Part shown: piece by piece, positions 25,883 to 34,746 of the stretch
Numbering within the stretch: the first letter of the stretch is position 1
Layout of the letters: the number at the start of each line of letters is the position of its first letter
Assembly (NCBI GenBank): GCA_035647615.1
Contig: DASRND010000027.1
Span: 1-63,443, forward strand
DNA length: 63,443 bases
Origin: Bacteroidales bacterium
Lineage (GTDB): Bacteria > Bacteroidota > Bacteroidia > Bacteroidales > 4484-276
Direction: 5' to 3'
The notes under the pieces: model-generated
What the model was told of the DNA's origin: nothing
The model's database searches: none
What the model saw: the letters and a program-made list of their open reading frames with translations, nothing else
Made by a program: the position numbers and the translations under genes

Positions 25883-26713
25883 CTAACCAAGTGCAAAGCG
25901 GTAAAATTTGGTTACAACCAAATCTTTATCGGTTTTTTGCAGATAGTCGCGAACAGACATTTTGCCGTCTTTGATAAAATCCTGGTTGAGCAGTGTGTTT
26001 TCTTTGAAGAATTTCACCAAACGACCTTGCGAAATTTTCTCAAGCATGGCTTCGGGTTTACCTTCCTGGCGTGCCAGCTCTTTGCCTACTTCGAGTTCTC
26101 TTTCGATCATCTCTTGCGACACAAAATCTTTGTCGATGGCCACCGGATTCATGGCAGCAATTTGCATGGCTACATCATGTCCGGCTTCGGCAGCGCCAGT
26201 TACGTTTTTGCTAAAACCAACCAGTGTTCCAATCTTATTTCCCAAATGGTTGTAGGCAGATACGGTGGCAGCATTGATGGCGGCGTAGGTATCATATTCC
26301 ATTTTTTCGCCGGTTTTGCCAATCATATCGTTGAGTTTCTGCTCTACAGTAGTGTCGCCTATTTTGAGTGCCAACGTGTCCTGCAGCGTTTCTGCTTTGT
26401 GTTTCAATGCTGCTTCGGCGATACTTTTTACAAAACCAACAAATTCTTCGCTCTTGCCCACGAAGTCGGTCTCGCAGTTTACCATCACCATCACGCCAAA
26501 GTCGTTGGCGCTGTTGGTAAGAGCTACAACGTAACCTTCGGTGGCATCTTTGTCGGCGCGCTTGGCGGATACTTTGGCTCCTTTTTTACGTAAGTAATCT
26601 ATAGCTTTTTCGAAATCACCGTTGGTTTCCTGAAGAGCTTTTTTGCAGTCCATCATTCCGGCACCGGTTTGTCTGCGCAATTTTGCAACGTCAGCAGCTG
26701 TTATGTTTGCCAT
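25883..26713 (-). CDS. tsf: Translation elongation factor Ts
   Basis: Guanine-nucleotide exchange factor for EF-Tu, about 276 residues. It opens with the family signature MANITAADVAKLRRQTGAGMMDCKKAL; the ATG at 26713 is chosen over a TTG two codons upstream. The domain has the conserved VMVNCETDFVGKSEEF segment. It is the last gene of the ribosomal operon, 107 bp after rpsB, and ends before the terminator at 25829-25863. Confidence 0.97.
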   Translation of the reverse strand: MANITAADVAKLRRQTGAGMMDCKKALQETNGDFEKAIDYLRKKGAKVSAKRADKDATEGYVVALTNSANDFGVMVMVNCETDFVGKSEEFVGFVKSIAEAALKHKAETLQDTLALKIGDTTVEQKLNDMIGKTGEKMEYDTYAAINAATVSAYNHLGNKIGTLVGFSKNVTGAAEAGHDVAMQIAAMNPVAIDKDFVSQEMIERELEVGKELARQEGKPEAMLEKISQGRLVKFFKENTLLNQDFIKDGKMSVRDYLQKTDKDLVVTKFYRFALG

Positions 26714-26820
26714 TTTCAATGTTTTTTATAAGTTATTTTATTCGTTTTCTAATTTAAAAAAAGAGATTCAGAACACTTTCCTCCTCTCTTTTATAATTCT
26801 TGATCAGCTCAAAAGCCAAA

Positions 26821-27738
26821 TTATTTTTTGCGGATGGCTGTTCCTTTGCGAACACGTCTTTCGCCGTCGTCGTCGCCACCTTCTTCTCTTCTTCCTTCAG
26901 ATTTGATGCGTGGACGCTTTGTAGCCTCTTTACTTTTGGGAGTTTTTTCTTCGTCCAGTTCCTCGTCTAGCTCTTCTTTGGTGCGGGTTTTAATTTTACG
27001 TGCCTCTTCTCTTTCGAGCTCCTCTTCTTTGGCGCGCTTATCTTTATCCTCTTTGCGTTCCATCATACCTTCTTCGATGGCCTGGACCATAATTTCAATA
27101 ATCAACGAAATCGACTTGGATGCATCGTCGTTGGCGGGAATTGGGAAATCAACTTTCTTGGGGTCGGAGTTGGTATCGACGATAGCAAAAGTTGGGATGT
27201 TGAGTTTGCGGGCTTCGGCGATGGCAATATGCTCTTTAAGGATATCTACCACGAAAATTGCCGAGGGCAGGCGATTCAGGTCGGAAATGGAACCAAGTTG
27301 TTTCTCAAGTTTGGCACGTTCACGGCCAATCTGCAGGCGCTCGCGCTTGGAGATATTGGTGAAGCTGTTTTCTTCCATCATTTTATCGATGGTAGCCATT
27401 TTGCGCACCGCTTTGCGGATGGTTGCAAAGTTGGTGAGCATACCGCCGGCCCAGCGTTCGGTAACGTAAGGCATGCCTACGCGCTTCACTTTTTCGGCAA
27501 CAATTTCTTTCGCTTGTTTTTTTGTGGCAACAAACAGAATTTTCTTTCCCGAACGGGTTATCTGTTTTACGGCCGAGGCTGCCTCTTCTATTTTAGCAGC
27601 AGTTTTGTATAGGTCGATGATGTGGATTCCGTTGCGCTCCATAAAGATATAAGGAGCCATGTTGGGATTCCATTTGCGCTTGAGGTGTCCGAAATGAACA
27701 CCGGCGTCGAGCAATTCTTCAAAATTTGTTCTTGGCAT
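26821..27738 (-). CDS. rpsB: 30S ribosomal protein S2 with charged C-terminal extension
   Basis: A 305-residue protein. The core (residues 1-~230) is standard S2: LLDAGVHFGHLKRKWNPNMA, ERNGIHIIDLYKT, RWAGGMLTNF, IVDTNSDP. Beyond it is an extension of about 70 residues made almost only of Glu, Asp, Lys and Arg, with repeated EEL-DEEL-DEE. This makes it clearly longer than the ~240 residues of E. coli S2. The extension is in frame, with no sign of frameshift. It is cotranscribed with rplM, rpsI and tsf. Confidence 0.97.
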   Translation of the reverse strand: MPRTNFEELLDAGVHFGHLKRKWNPNMAPYIFMERNGIHIIDLYKTAAKIEEAASAVKQITRSGKKILFVATKKQAKEIVAEKVKRVGMPYVTERWAGGMLTNFATIRKAVRKMATIDKMMEENSFTNISKRERLQIGRERAKLEKQLGSISDLNRLPSAIFVVDILKEHIAIAEARKLNIPTFAIVDTNSDPKKVDFPIPANDDASKSISLIIEIMVQAIEEGMMERKEDKDKRAKEEELEREEARKIKTRTKEELDEELDEEKTPKSKEATKRPRIKSEGRREEGGDDDGERRVRKGTAIRKK

Positions 27739-27848
27739 TTACTTGTTGGTTTATGTTTACATTCCTAATTATTAAAGCAACCGGCAAGTAGCCCGGCCAT
27801 AGCCGGAGTCTTACTGGTTTGGATACTAAACACCTTAATATCCTGATT
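27739..27848 (-). promoter_or_regulatory. rpsI-rpsB intergenic hairpins, possible S2 leader
   Basis: Between rpsI and rpsB the minus strand carries CCGGCTATGGCCGG followed by GCTACTTGCCGG, giving mutually exclusive GC-rich stems (27780-27806). Ribosomal protein leaders commonly sit directly before rpsB, so feedback control by S2 is plausible. This rests only on position and folding. Confidence 0.35.
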
Positions 27849-28235
27849 CTATCGTTTGGAGAACTGGAATTTCTTACGAGCACCTGGCTGACCCGGCTTT
27901 TTACGCTCCACCATACGGGGGTCGCGACGCAGCAGCCCATTAACTTTGAGCACCGAACGATGCTCGGGCTCCAGCTGAATGATGGCACGTGCCACACCCA
28001 TACGGAAAGCTTCTACCTGACCTTTGAAGCCACCACCATCGATATGTGCATCGATATCATATTTTCCTACGTTGTTGGTAAGTTCCAGTGCCTGACGAGC
28101 TACATACTGTAGCGTTGGCAATGGGAAATACTCTTCGAGGCTGCGTTTGTTAATTTTGATATTACCGTTGCCGGGTCTGAGGTAAACGCGTGCAACAGCA
28201 GTTTTTCTTCTGCCTAAAGCATTGATTACATCCAT
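27849..28235 (-). CDS. rpsI: 30S ribosomal protein S9
   Basis: A 128-residue protein ending in the universal S9 tail KKPGQPGARKKFQFSKR, whose last basic residues reach the P-site tRNA. It starts MDVINALGRRKTAVARVYLRPG, with the family motif ALGRRKTAVARV. It follows rplM after 3 bp, the universal rplM-rpsI pair. Confidence 0.98.
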   Translation of the reverse strand: MDVINALGRRKTAVARVYLRPGNGNIKINKRSLEEYFPLPTLQYVARQALELTNNVGKYDIDAHIDGGGFKGQVEAFRMGVARAIIQLEPEHRSVLKVNGLLRRDPRMVERKKPGQPGARKKFQFSKR

Positions 28236-28238
28236 CGG

Positions 28239-28694
28239 TTATTTGATTTCATTAAGTTTAACTTCTCTTGGTTTTTGGGCTTCTTGTTTGTGCTCGGGGC
28301 CTGCATAAACAAACATATTGCGAAACAGCTCCCTGCCCAGGCGATTCTTAGGCAACATACCACGTACAGCATTTTCCACCACAGCTGTTGGCTTCTTGAC
28401 CATGAGCTTGCGTGCGGAGATGCGACGCTGTCCACCAGGATATCCTGAGTGACTGATGTATTCTTTGTCGTCCATTTTGTTGCCTGTCAAACGAATTTTC
28501 TCAGCATTGATGATTACCACATTGTCGCCGCAATCGGCATGTGGTGTGAAGAGGGGCTTGTGTTTCCCACGAAGTATCATCGCTGTGGCAGAGGCCAGCC
28601 TGCCCAAAATCTGATCTTCGGCATCAATGATAACCCACCCTTTGTTGGCGGTTTCCTTGCTGGCGCTTACTGTTTTATAACTTAAGGTATCCAT
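28239..28694 (-). CDS. rplM: 50S ribosomal protein L13
   Basis: A 151-residue protein with the L13 motifs WVIIDAEDQILGRLAS, VVIINAEKIRLTGNK, KEYISHSGYPGG and AVRGMLPKNRLGRELFRNM. First gene of the rplM-rpsI-rpsB-tsf operon, preceded by a near-consensus promoter and a palindrome CCCAAATTTGGG (28731-28742) at the predicted transcript start. Confidence 0.98.
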   Translation of the reverse strand: MDTLSYKTVSASKETANKGWVIIDAEDQILGRLASATAMILRGKHKPLFTPHADCGDNVVIINAEKIRLTGNKMDDKEYISHSGYPGGQRRISARKLMVKKPTAVVENAVRGMLPKNRLGRELFRNMFVYAGPEHKQEAQKPREVKLNEIK

Positions 28695-28746
28695 TTATTA
28701 ATCAGTTAATTCAATATCTATCTACACCTTCCCAAATTTGGGGCTG

Positions 28747-28778
28747 CAAAAGTAGAATTATTTTTTTTGATAAACAAA
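28747..28778 (-). promoter_or_regulatory. Promoter of the rplM-rpsI-rpsB-tsf operon
   Basis: On the minus strand TTTG (28775-28778), a 20-bp spacer and TACTTTTG (28747-28754) fit the Bacteroidota -33/-7 pattern exactly. The predicted start falls inside the 12-bp palindrome CCCAAATTTGGG at 28731-28742. Confidence 0.8.
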
Positions 28779-28809
28779 ATATTATTACAAATATCTTTTT
28801 ACAAAGGTA

Positions 28810-29133
28810 TTACAGCTCCTTTTTGAGGTCAACCAGAAAAGAGCGAATCTTTTTGAGAGAGTCGACTACGGCGGCTTGGTCGATCACATCCTCCTTGTTT
28901 TGATTGAGCTTATTGCGCGCACCTTGCAAAGTAAAACCACGCTCCTTCACCAGGTGAAAAATAATCTTGAGGTTCTCAACATCTGCGGGTCGGAAGAGCC
29001 GATTTCCTTTAGCATTCTTTTTGGGTTTAAGGATATCAAACTCTTTCTCCCAAAAACGAATCATCGAAGTGCTCACTCCCAGCATGTCGGCAACCTCGCC
29101 GATAGAATAAAACATTTTCTCGCTTGGAAGCAT
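28810..29133 (-). CDS. MerR-family transcriptional regulator
   Basis: A 107-residue protein with a MerR winged-helix domain: YSIGEVADMLGVSTSMIRFWEKEF, then the wing with GNRLFRPADVENLKIIFHLVKERGFTLQGARNKL. A short C-terminal helix (VVDSLKKIRSFLVDLKKEL) probably dimerises; there is no effector domain or Cys cluster. Such short MerR proteins adjacent to M23 peptidase and alaS genes are common in Bacteroidota. It follows the M23 gene by 49 bp on the same strand. Target genes are unknown. Confidence 0.88.
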   Translation of the reverse strand: MLPSEKMFYSIGEVADMLGVSTSMIRFWEKEFDILKPKKNAKGNRLFRPADVENLKIIFHLVKERGFTLQGARNKLNQNKEDVIDQAAVVDSLKKIRSFLVDLKKEL

Positions 29134-29182
29134 CAGCGGCTATATTATATATGGTGTTGTGAAATGATCTGCCAGCGCAAAT

Positions 29183-30154
29183 TTAGTCGAGCGTTTGCGA
29201 AGGAAGCTGCGAGCGCTCGAGCATCAATTCATATTCTTCGGGTGTGATGTCGGAGAAGAAATAGTTGATCGGATCAATGGGTCTATTGTTTTTATGTACC
29301 TCGTAATGAAGATGCGGCGCAGTAGATTTTCCGGTATTGCCCACTTTGGCAATTACCTGCCCACGTTTTATCTGTTGGCCTCTTTTCACGAGTATCTTGC
29401 TGCAGTGGGCATAAAAAGTATGATAGCCAAAACCATGATCGATTTTCACGTTGTTTCCATATCCCCTTTTGGAAACGTTTATCTCAACCACAACGCCATC
29501 GCCGGTAGCATAAATATCAGTTCCTAATGGAGCTGAAAAGTCGACGCCCTCGTGATGCTTCATTACTTTATAAAATGGGTCCATCCGATAACCAAAAAAT
29601 GACGATAAACGCCTCAGGTCTTTATTACTCATGGGCTGGATGGCCGGCATCGAGGAGAGGAATTTCGCTTTGTTTTTCGACATCTCAAAAACCTCATCAA
29701 ACGATTTGCTTTGCACCACCAGCTGGCTGGTTATCTTGTCGAGTTTTTCGCTCGTTGTAATCAGGATATTGCTGTTTTGATAGCCTTCGAGTTTTGCATA
29801 ACGATTAGCACCACCAAAGCCTGCCTGGCGCACGGCGCTGGGAATAGGCTCCGATTCGAAGATGACGCGGTAGATGTTATCGTCGCGATCCTGCAGATCG
29901 TTCATCACAGCTACCACATGCTCCATACGGTCGTCGAGCACCTCGTACTGAAACTTCATTTGCGCAAGCTCGCGCCTTAAAATCTTTTCTTTTGGAGAAT
30001 CAAAAAAGCTGTAGGCAAAAAAAAGCACGAGAGTAGAAAAAACTACTACCCCGGCAAGAAAAAGTATAAATCGTCCCAATTGCTTTTTTATCGGACGCTT
30101 GACACGTTCATACGTCAGCGTCAGATGATTGAAGAAATATTTTTCTTTACCCAT
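29183..30154 (-). CDS. Membrane-anchored M23-family metallopeptidase
   Basis: A 323-residue protein. A single transmembrane helix (FILFLAGVVVFSTLVLFFAYSF, residues ~29-50) and a coiled-coil-like segment (~55-110) are followed by a LytM/M23 domain with the zinc ligands HEGVDFSAPLGTDIYA (HxxxD) and HLHYEVH (HxH). The catalytic set is complete, so peptidoglycan endopeptidase activity in the periplasm is likely. The order TM, coiled coil, M23 resembles MepM/EnvC-type proteins. A promoter-like pair is at 30191-30221. It is divergent from alaS. Confidence 0.93.
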   Translation of the reverse strand: MGKEKYFFNHLTLTYERVKRPIKKQLGRFILFLAGVVVFSTLVLFFAYSFFDSPKEKILRRELAQMKFQYEVLDDRMEHVVAVMNDLQDRDDNIYRVIFESEPIPSAVRQAGFGGANRYAKLEGYQNSNILITTSEKLDKITSQLVVQSKSFDEVFEMSKNKAKFLSSMPAIQPMSNKDLRRLSSFFGYRMDPFYKVMKHHEGVDFSAPLGTDIYATGDGVVVEINVSKRGYGNNVKIDHGFGYHTFYAHCSKILVKRGQQIKRGQVIAKVGNTGKSTAPHLHYEVHKNNRPIDPINYFFSDITPEEYELMLERSQLPSQTLD

Positions 30155-30190
30155 AGAATATTAGACAGGTTTCTTATAACTTTAAGCGGA

Positions 30191-30221
30191 CAAAATTAAT
30201 CATTTTAACTAATTTTGCAAG
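30191..30221 (-). promoter_or_regulatory. Promoter-like boxes of the M23 peptidase gene
   Basis: Minus-strand CTTG (30218-30221), a 19-bp spacer and TAATTTTG (30191-30198) approximate the TTTG/TAnnTTTG promoter; the -33 box has one mismatch. The rest of the 200-bp divergent gap to alaS is AT-rich with no gene. Confidence 0.55.
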
Positions 30222-30354
30222 CTTTGAAAAAAATCCAAACAATGATTTATCAACAACTTAAATAATTTATTGTTAATTAATTAACTCTATTTTTCGCGTA
30301 AGTTTCAACAATTATTTTGCTACACAGCGAAAAACTTAACCACGTTATTTTATT

Positions 30355-32976
30355 ATGAAATCTGCTGACGTAAGAAGAACTTTTTTAGAATTTTTTGCTC
30401 AAAAACAACATAAGATTGTACCCTCTGCACCGATGGTCGTCAAGAATGATCCCACCCTGATGTTCACAAATGCAGGCATGAACCAGTTTAAAGATATTTT
30501 CCTGGGCAATGCTCCTGTAAAATATGCCCGTATTGCCGACTCACAAAAGTGCCTGCGGGTATCTGGTAAGCACAACGACCTGGACGAAGTTGGCCACGAC
30601 ACGTATCATCACACCATGTTCGAGATGCTGGGAAACTGGTCGTTTGGCGATTATTTCAAAAAAGAAGCCATTGTCTGGAGCTGGGAATTGCTAACAGAAG
30701 TTTATGGTCTCAAACCCGAAAACTTGTATGTGACCATTTTTGGTGGCGACCCAAAGGAAGGCCTGGAAGTGGACGAAGAAGCGCTGGAGCATTGGAAAGC
30801 CATCGTGCCGGAAGATCGCATTTTGCATGGCTCCAGGAAAGATAACTTTTGGGAAATGGGCGATACAGGCCCATGCGGCCCCTGTTCGGAGATTCATGTG
30901 GATCTGCGCAGCGCCGAAGAAAAATCTAAAACTCCCGGACAACAGCTCGTCAACAACGACCATCCGCAGGTGATAGAAATCTGGAATCTTGTATTCATCC
31001 AGTACAACCGCAAAGCCGATGGGAAGCTGGAACCTTTGCCTGCCAAACACGTCGACACCGGAATGGGTTTTGAGCGCCTCACCATGGCGTTGCAGGGCAA
31101 ACAGTCCAACTACGACACCGACATATTTCAGCCCATCATACAGAAAATTGCATCGTTTGCAAATGTTGCCTACGGCCATGCAACCGCTACTGACATAGCC
31201 ATGCGCGTAATCGCCGACCATCTGCGCGCTGTAGCTTTTGCCATCGCCGACGGGCAACTGCCGGCAAACAACAAAGCCGGTTATGTTATCCGGCGCATCC
31301 TGCGTCGTGCCGTTCGTTATGGTTTTACGTTTTTGGATTTTAAAGAACCTTTTATTTATAAACTGGTGCCGGTGTTGGTAAAAGAGATGGGTGATTTTTT
31401 CCAGGAGATCGCTGCGCAACAGACACTGATCGAGCGCGTAATTAACGAAGAAGAACAAACCTTTCTGCGGACGCTGGCTCTTGGCATCAAACGCTTCGAG
31501 CAATACATCGAAAGTCATCCGCAGGCACGCGAAATAGAAGGTGCTTTTACTTTTGAGTTATTCGACACCTACGGATTCCCGGTAGACCTTACCCAACTCA
31601 TGGCACGCGAAAAAGGACTAACTGTGGATATTGCAGGATTCAATCGCGGTCTGGAAGAACAAAAAAGCCGCTCGCGCCATGCTGCCGAAAAAGATACCGA
31701 CGACTGGGTGGAAATTCGCCAGGGAAGCGACGCCACACGTTTTGTGGGCTACACGCATCTACAAGCCGATGTTGAGATTTTGAAATTTAGAAAAATTAAA
31801 ACAAAAAAAGAAACCTACTACCAAATCGTGCTTAACCAAACGCCGTTTTATGCTGAGTCGGGCGGACAAGTTGGCGATCACGGGAGATTATTCAACGACG
31901 AAGAGAAAATTGTAATAAAAGACACACAGAAAGAAAACGATCTGATCATTCACCTAACTGACCGCCTGCCTAAGGATTTGCACGCTGCTTTTACGGCAGA
32001 GGTGGATGCCGCCAAACGCCTGGCTACCGTGAACAACCACAGCGCCACCCACCTGATGCATGCCGCACTCAAGCGCGTACTCGGAACACATGTAGAACAA
32101 CGCGGATCGCTGGTGGACGAAAACCGCCTGCGTTTTGACTTTTCGCATTTTGTCCGCATGAGCCACGAAGAGATTCGCAAAGTGGAGCAAATCGTCAACA
32201 CCAAAATCCGGGAGAACATCCCAATTGAAGAACAGCAAAATGTGCCCATCGACGAAGCAAAAGCCATGGGAGCCGCTGCCCTGTTTGGTGAAAAATATGG
32301 CGAACAGGTGCGCGTGATCACTTTCGACCCACAATATAGCATCGAGCTGTGCGGTGGTACACATGCCGCCGCCACCGGACAGATCGGAATGTTTAAGATC
32401 GTGAGCGAATCGGCCATAGCTGCCGGAGTACGCCGCATCGAAGCTATCACCGGAAACAAAGTGGAGGAATTGCTTTATCAGCAGGAAGATACTCTTTGCC
32501 AGTTGCGCGATGTCTTGAAAAACAACACCGAACCCATCAAAGCTGTGACAACGCTCATAGATGAAAAATACATGCTTGAAAAAGAGCTCGAGACAATGAA
32601 AAATGAGAAGGTTGATAGCCTGAAGCAAACACTGAAAGAGCACGCCGAAAAAATTGGAGAGGTAAACTTTATTGCTTACAAGCTGGATGGCGACATGCAG
32701 ACAGCCAAAAATCTTGCTTTCCGCATGAACGATGTGATGGAAAATTTGGTGATGGTGATCGGCAATACCACCGGCGACAAAGCCAACCTCACGGTAATCG
32801 TTTCTGAAAACCTGACTGCCAACGGCGCAATCAACGCCGGACAAATAATCCGCGAGATAGCCAAAGAGATACAGGGTGGTGGCGGCGGACAACCGCACTT
32901 TGCAACTGCCGGTGGCAAAAACCCTGCAGGAATCGACAATGCGCTGCAAAAAGCACGGGAGATGATCAAGGGATAA
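30355..32976 (+). CDS. alaS: Alanyl-tRNA synthetase
   Basis: Charges tRNA-Ala; 873 residues, full length. The class II catalytic core includes LMFTNAGMNQFKDIFLG and the tRNA-recognition region. The editing domain has HSATHLMHAAL (HxxxH zinc/editing motif) and ELCGGTHAAATG (C-x-x-x-H). The C-terminal DHHA1/oligomerisation domain ends in GGGGGQPHFATAGGKNP. It is plus-strand and monocistronic. A weak hairpin with GC-rich arms lies just after the stop, before the convergent PLP gene. Confidence 0.98.
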   Translation: MKSADVRRTFLEFFAQKQHKIVPSAPMVVKNDPTLMFTNAGMNQFKDIFLGNAPVKYARIADSQKCLRVSGKHNDLDEVGHDTYHHTMFEMLGNWSFGDYFKKEAIVWSWELLTEVYGLKPENLYVTIFGGDPKEGLEVDEEALEHWKAIVPEDRILHGSRKDNFWEMGDTGPCGPCSEIHVDLRSAEEKSKTPGQQLVNNDHPQVIEIWNLVFIQYNRKADGKLEPLPAKHVDTGMGFERLTMALQGKQSNYDTDIFQPIIQKIASFANVAYGHATATDIAMRVIADHLRAVAFAIADGQLPANNKAGYVIRRILRRAVRYGFTFLDFKEPFIYKLVPVLVKEMGDFFQEIAAQQTLIERVINEEEQTFLRTLALGIKRFEQYIESHPQAREIEGAFTFELFDTYGFPVDLTQLMAREKGLTVDIAGFNRGLEEQKSRSRHAAEKDTDDWVEIRQGSDATRFVGYTHLQADVEILKFRKIKTKKETYYQIVLNQTPFYAESGGQVGDHGRLFNDEEKIVIKDTQKENDLIIHLTDRLPKDLHAAFTAEVDAAKRLATVNNHSATHLMHAALKRVLGTHVEQRGSLVDENRLRFDFSHFVRMSHEEIRKVEQIVNTKIRENIPIEEQQNVPIDEAKAMGAAALFGEKYGEQVRVITFDPQYSIELCGGTHAAATGQIGMFKIVSESAIAAGVRRIEAITGNKVEELLYQQEDTLCQLRDVLKNNTEPIKAVTTLIDEKYMLEKELETMKNEKVDSLKQTLKEHAEKIGEVNFIAYKLDGDMQTAKNLAFRMNDVMENLVMVIGNTTGDKANLTVIVSENLTANGAINAGQIIREIAKEIQGGGGGQPHFATAGGKNPAGIDNALQKAREMIKG

Positions 32977-33022
32977 GCACTTCCTGGATTGCGGATATTC
33001 GCAAGGGAAGCCCGTACAAATA

Positions 33023-34129
33023 TTATTTAAAACTTTGCATGGTGGTAATCTTTTGGCCGGTAGTGGTCATCATATCCCGCATAAGATGGGCGGTAAGGCA
33101 GGAATGGATGGGTAAAATTCCAATAAAATCTCCTATCGAAATCTGGTTGATATATTCGGGAGTGGTGCGAATGATGCCGTGCTCCTGCGAAAGTGCTTTT
33201 GCATAGCTATCTTCCCACGGGTTGCTCCAGCCATTGCCGGTAAGGCTTACAATTTTACCATAAATGGGGATACCGTCAGCATTATTTATTGATTCTTTGC
33301 TCAGGTGAATAGCGCCACCATAGATGACTATTTCACAGCGCTGCTTGTGGATGGCTACCACCGGACACGCCAGTGCCACGGCAATGTCGCTGTAATCACA
33401 AGCGCCGATCTGCTGCTGCATCACATCATAAAACACAAAGTTTCCCGGGCGTATCTCATCCACACCTGCAAAATCATTCACAAGACTCATCGAAGGTGTA
33501 TCACCAAACGAAATAAGCACTTTTTCGGCCTGGCTGGTTATTGCCTGACGTAGTATATCCAGCGCTTCCACGCTGCGGCGATGAATATCGATAACCTGCT
33601 GCGGATGGCTCGTATGGTAAGTATGGCCATTATGAACTACAAATCCGCGAAAGCGCAAGTAAGGCTGCTTATCGATGACATCGATAAGTTGCTGCACCAT
33701 TGGGTGATCTTCTACCGGAACACCGGTGCGATGATAGCCTGCATCGATCTTGAGATAAACACCAATGGTACTTATGGATGTGGATGCCAAAGTGCGGATG
33801 GCTTCGATGTTTTCGACCACCACGCTAAGCTGGATTTCGGCAGCCAATCTTGTGATGTCTTCTATCTCCGCAAGATTGAGCGGAAAGGCTATTAGGATAT
33901 CGTTCCAGCCATGGCTTGCAAAATAGTTCGCCATGCTTACCGACGATACGGTGATTTTGTTGGTGCCGCCCTCGGCAAACCATTGCGCGATAGCTGCCGA
34001 CTGGTGGGTCTTGAAATGAGGCCGGTAAATTACTTTTTGTGCCACTGCCTTTTGTTGCATGCGCCGGATGTTGTTGCGGCACTTTTCTGCGTCAAGCAGC
34101 AGGGTGGGCTTGATCAGTTTTTGTAACAA
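33023..34129 (-). CDS. D-threonine aldolase / D-serine dehydratase-like PLP enzyme
   Basis: A 368-residue fold-type III PLP enzyme of the alanine racemase-like DSD1/D-threonine aldolase family. The N-terminal TPTLLLDAEKCRNNIRRM pattern and VIYRPHFKTHQS hold the expected PLP lysine. LKIDAGYHRTG, VVHNGHTYH and ISFGDTPSMS are typical of the family, and C-terminal metal ligands are probable around the H-x-C region (GILPIHSCLTAHL). It would cleave D-3-hydroxy amino acids or deaminate D-serine. No neighbour hints at the substrate; it stands between alaS and yqeY. Confidence 0.85.
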   Translation of the reverse strand: MLQKLIKPTLLLDAEKCRNNIRRMQQKAVAQKVIYRPHFKTHQSAAIAQWFAEGGTNKITVSSVSMANYFASHGWNDILIAFPLNLAEIEDITRLAAEIQLSVVVENIEAIRTLASTSISTIGVYLKIDAGYHRTGVPVEDHPMVQQLIDVIDKQPYLRFRGFVVHNGHTYHTSHPQQVIDIHRRSVEALDILRQAITSQAEKVLISFGDTPSMSLVNDFAGVDEIRPGNFVFYDVMQQQIGACDYSDIAVALACPVVAIHKQRCEIVIYGGAIHLSKESINNADGIPIYGKIVSLTGNGWSNPWEDSYAKALSQEHGIIRTTPEYINQISIGDFIGILPIHSCLTAHLMRDMMTTTGQKITTMQSFK

Positions 34130-34224
34130 GATGCTATGGTTTTTCCTCTTTTCGTTTAGGTAAAATGGAATGTTTTATAAATCTTCGTTTTCCTGCACAA
34201 CAATTCAGCAAGAGCTGATCCCAC

Positions 34225-34677
34225 CTATTGCAACATCTCCTTTATGATCTCAGAAATGATGCGATTGTCGGCTTTGCCTACTAACTGCTTGCTGGCGGCG
34301 CCCATTACTTTGCCCATGTCTTTGATGCTTTGCGCTCCGGTTTCGTCGACGATCTTTTTGACGACGGCACGTATTTCATCTTCACCCATCTGCTGCGGCA
34401 AAAACTTTTCGATGATGGCCGCCTGAAAGAGTTCTTCTTCGGCCAGGTCGGCACGGTTTTGTTCTTTATAAATTCCCGCCGACTCCTTGCGCTGCTTCAC
34501 CAGACGCTGCAAAAGCTGCAGCTCGACGGTTTCGGGAATTTCGCCCGACGACATATCTTTGCCGGTTTTGGCTATCAACAGTGCGGCTTTGATGGCACGC
34601 AGCGCCTCAAGCTTTTGCTTGTCTTTGGCAAGCATCGCCCGTTTGATCTCATCATTGATTTTTTCAGCTAATTTCAT
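34225..34677 (-). CDS. GatB/YqeY-domain protein
   Basis: A 150-residue protein of the YqeY family, a free-standing form of the tail domain of the tRNA amidotransferase GatB. Motifs: LRAIKAALLIAKTGK, EEELFQAAIIEKFLPQQM and DMGKVMGAASKQLVGKADNRIISEIIKEML. It follows ftsZ with a 69-bp gap on the same strand, the arrangement found in many Bacteroidota. Its biochemical role is not settled. Confidence 0.92.
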   Translation of the reverse strand: MKLAEKINDEIKRAMLAKDKQKLEALRAIKAALLIAKTGKDMSSGEIPETVELQLLQRLVKQRKESAGIYKEQNRADLAEEELFQAAIIEKFLPQQMGEDEIRAVVKKIVDETGAQSIKDMGKVMGAASKQLVGKADNRIISEIIKEMLQ

Positions 34678-34746
34678 TTTTCAACAGGTTTTTAATACGC
34701 ATACAAAAAAGTTTGGTGCAGGATTTCGGCTGCCAGCAACTCACGT

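Noticed and set aside
26821-27030. Frameshift as cause of the S2 tail
   Set aside because: The reading frame is continuous and the tail has a consistent Glu/Lys/Arg bias, so it is a true extension.
30689-32949. Long minus-strand ORFs over alaS
   Set aside because: Antisense shadows of a complete alaS with all motifs.
32977-33022. Hairpin after alaS as intrinsic terminator
   Set aside because: Stem is interrupted and no T-run follows in either direction.
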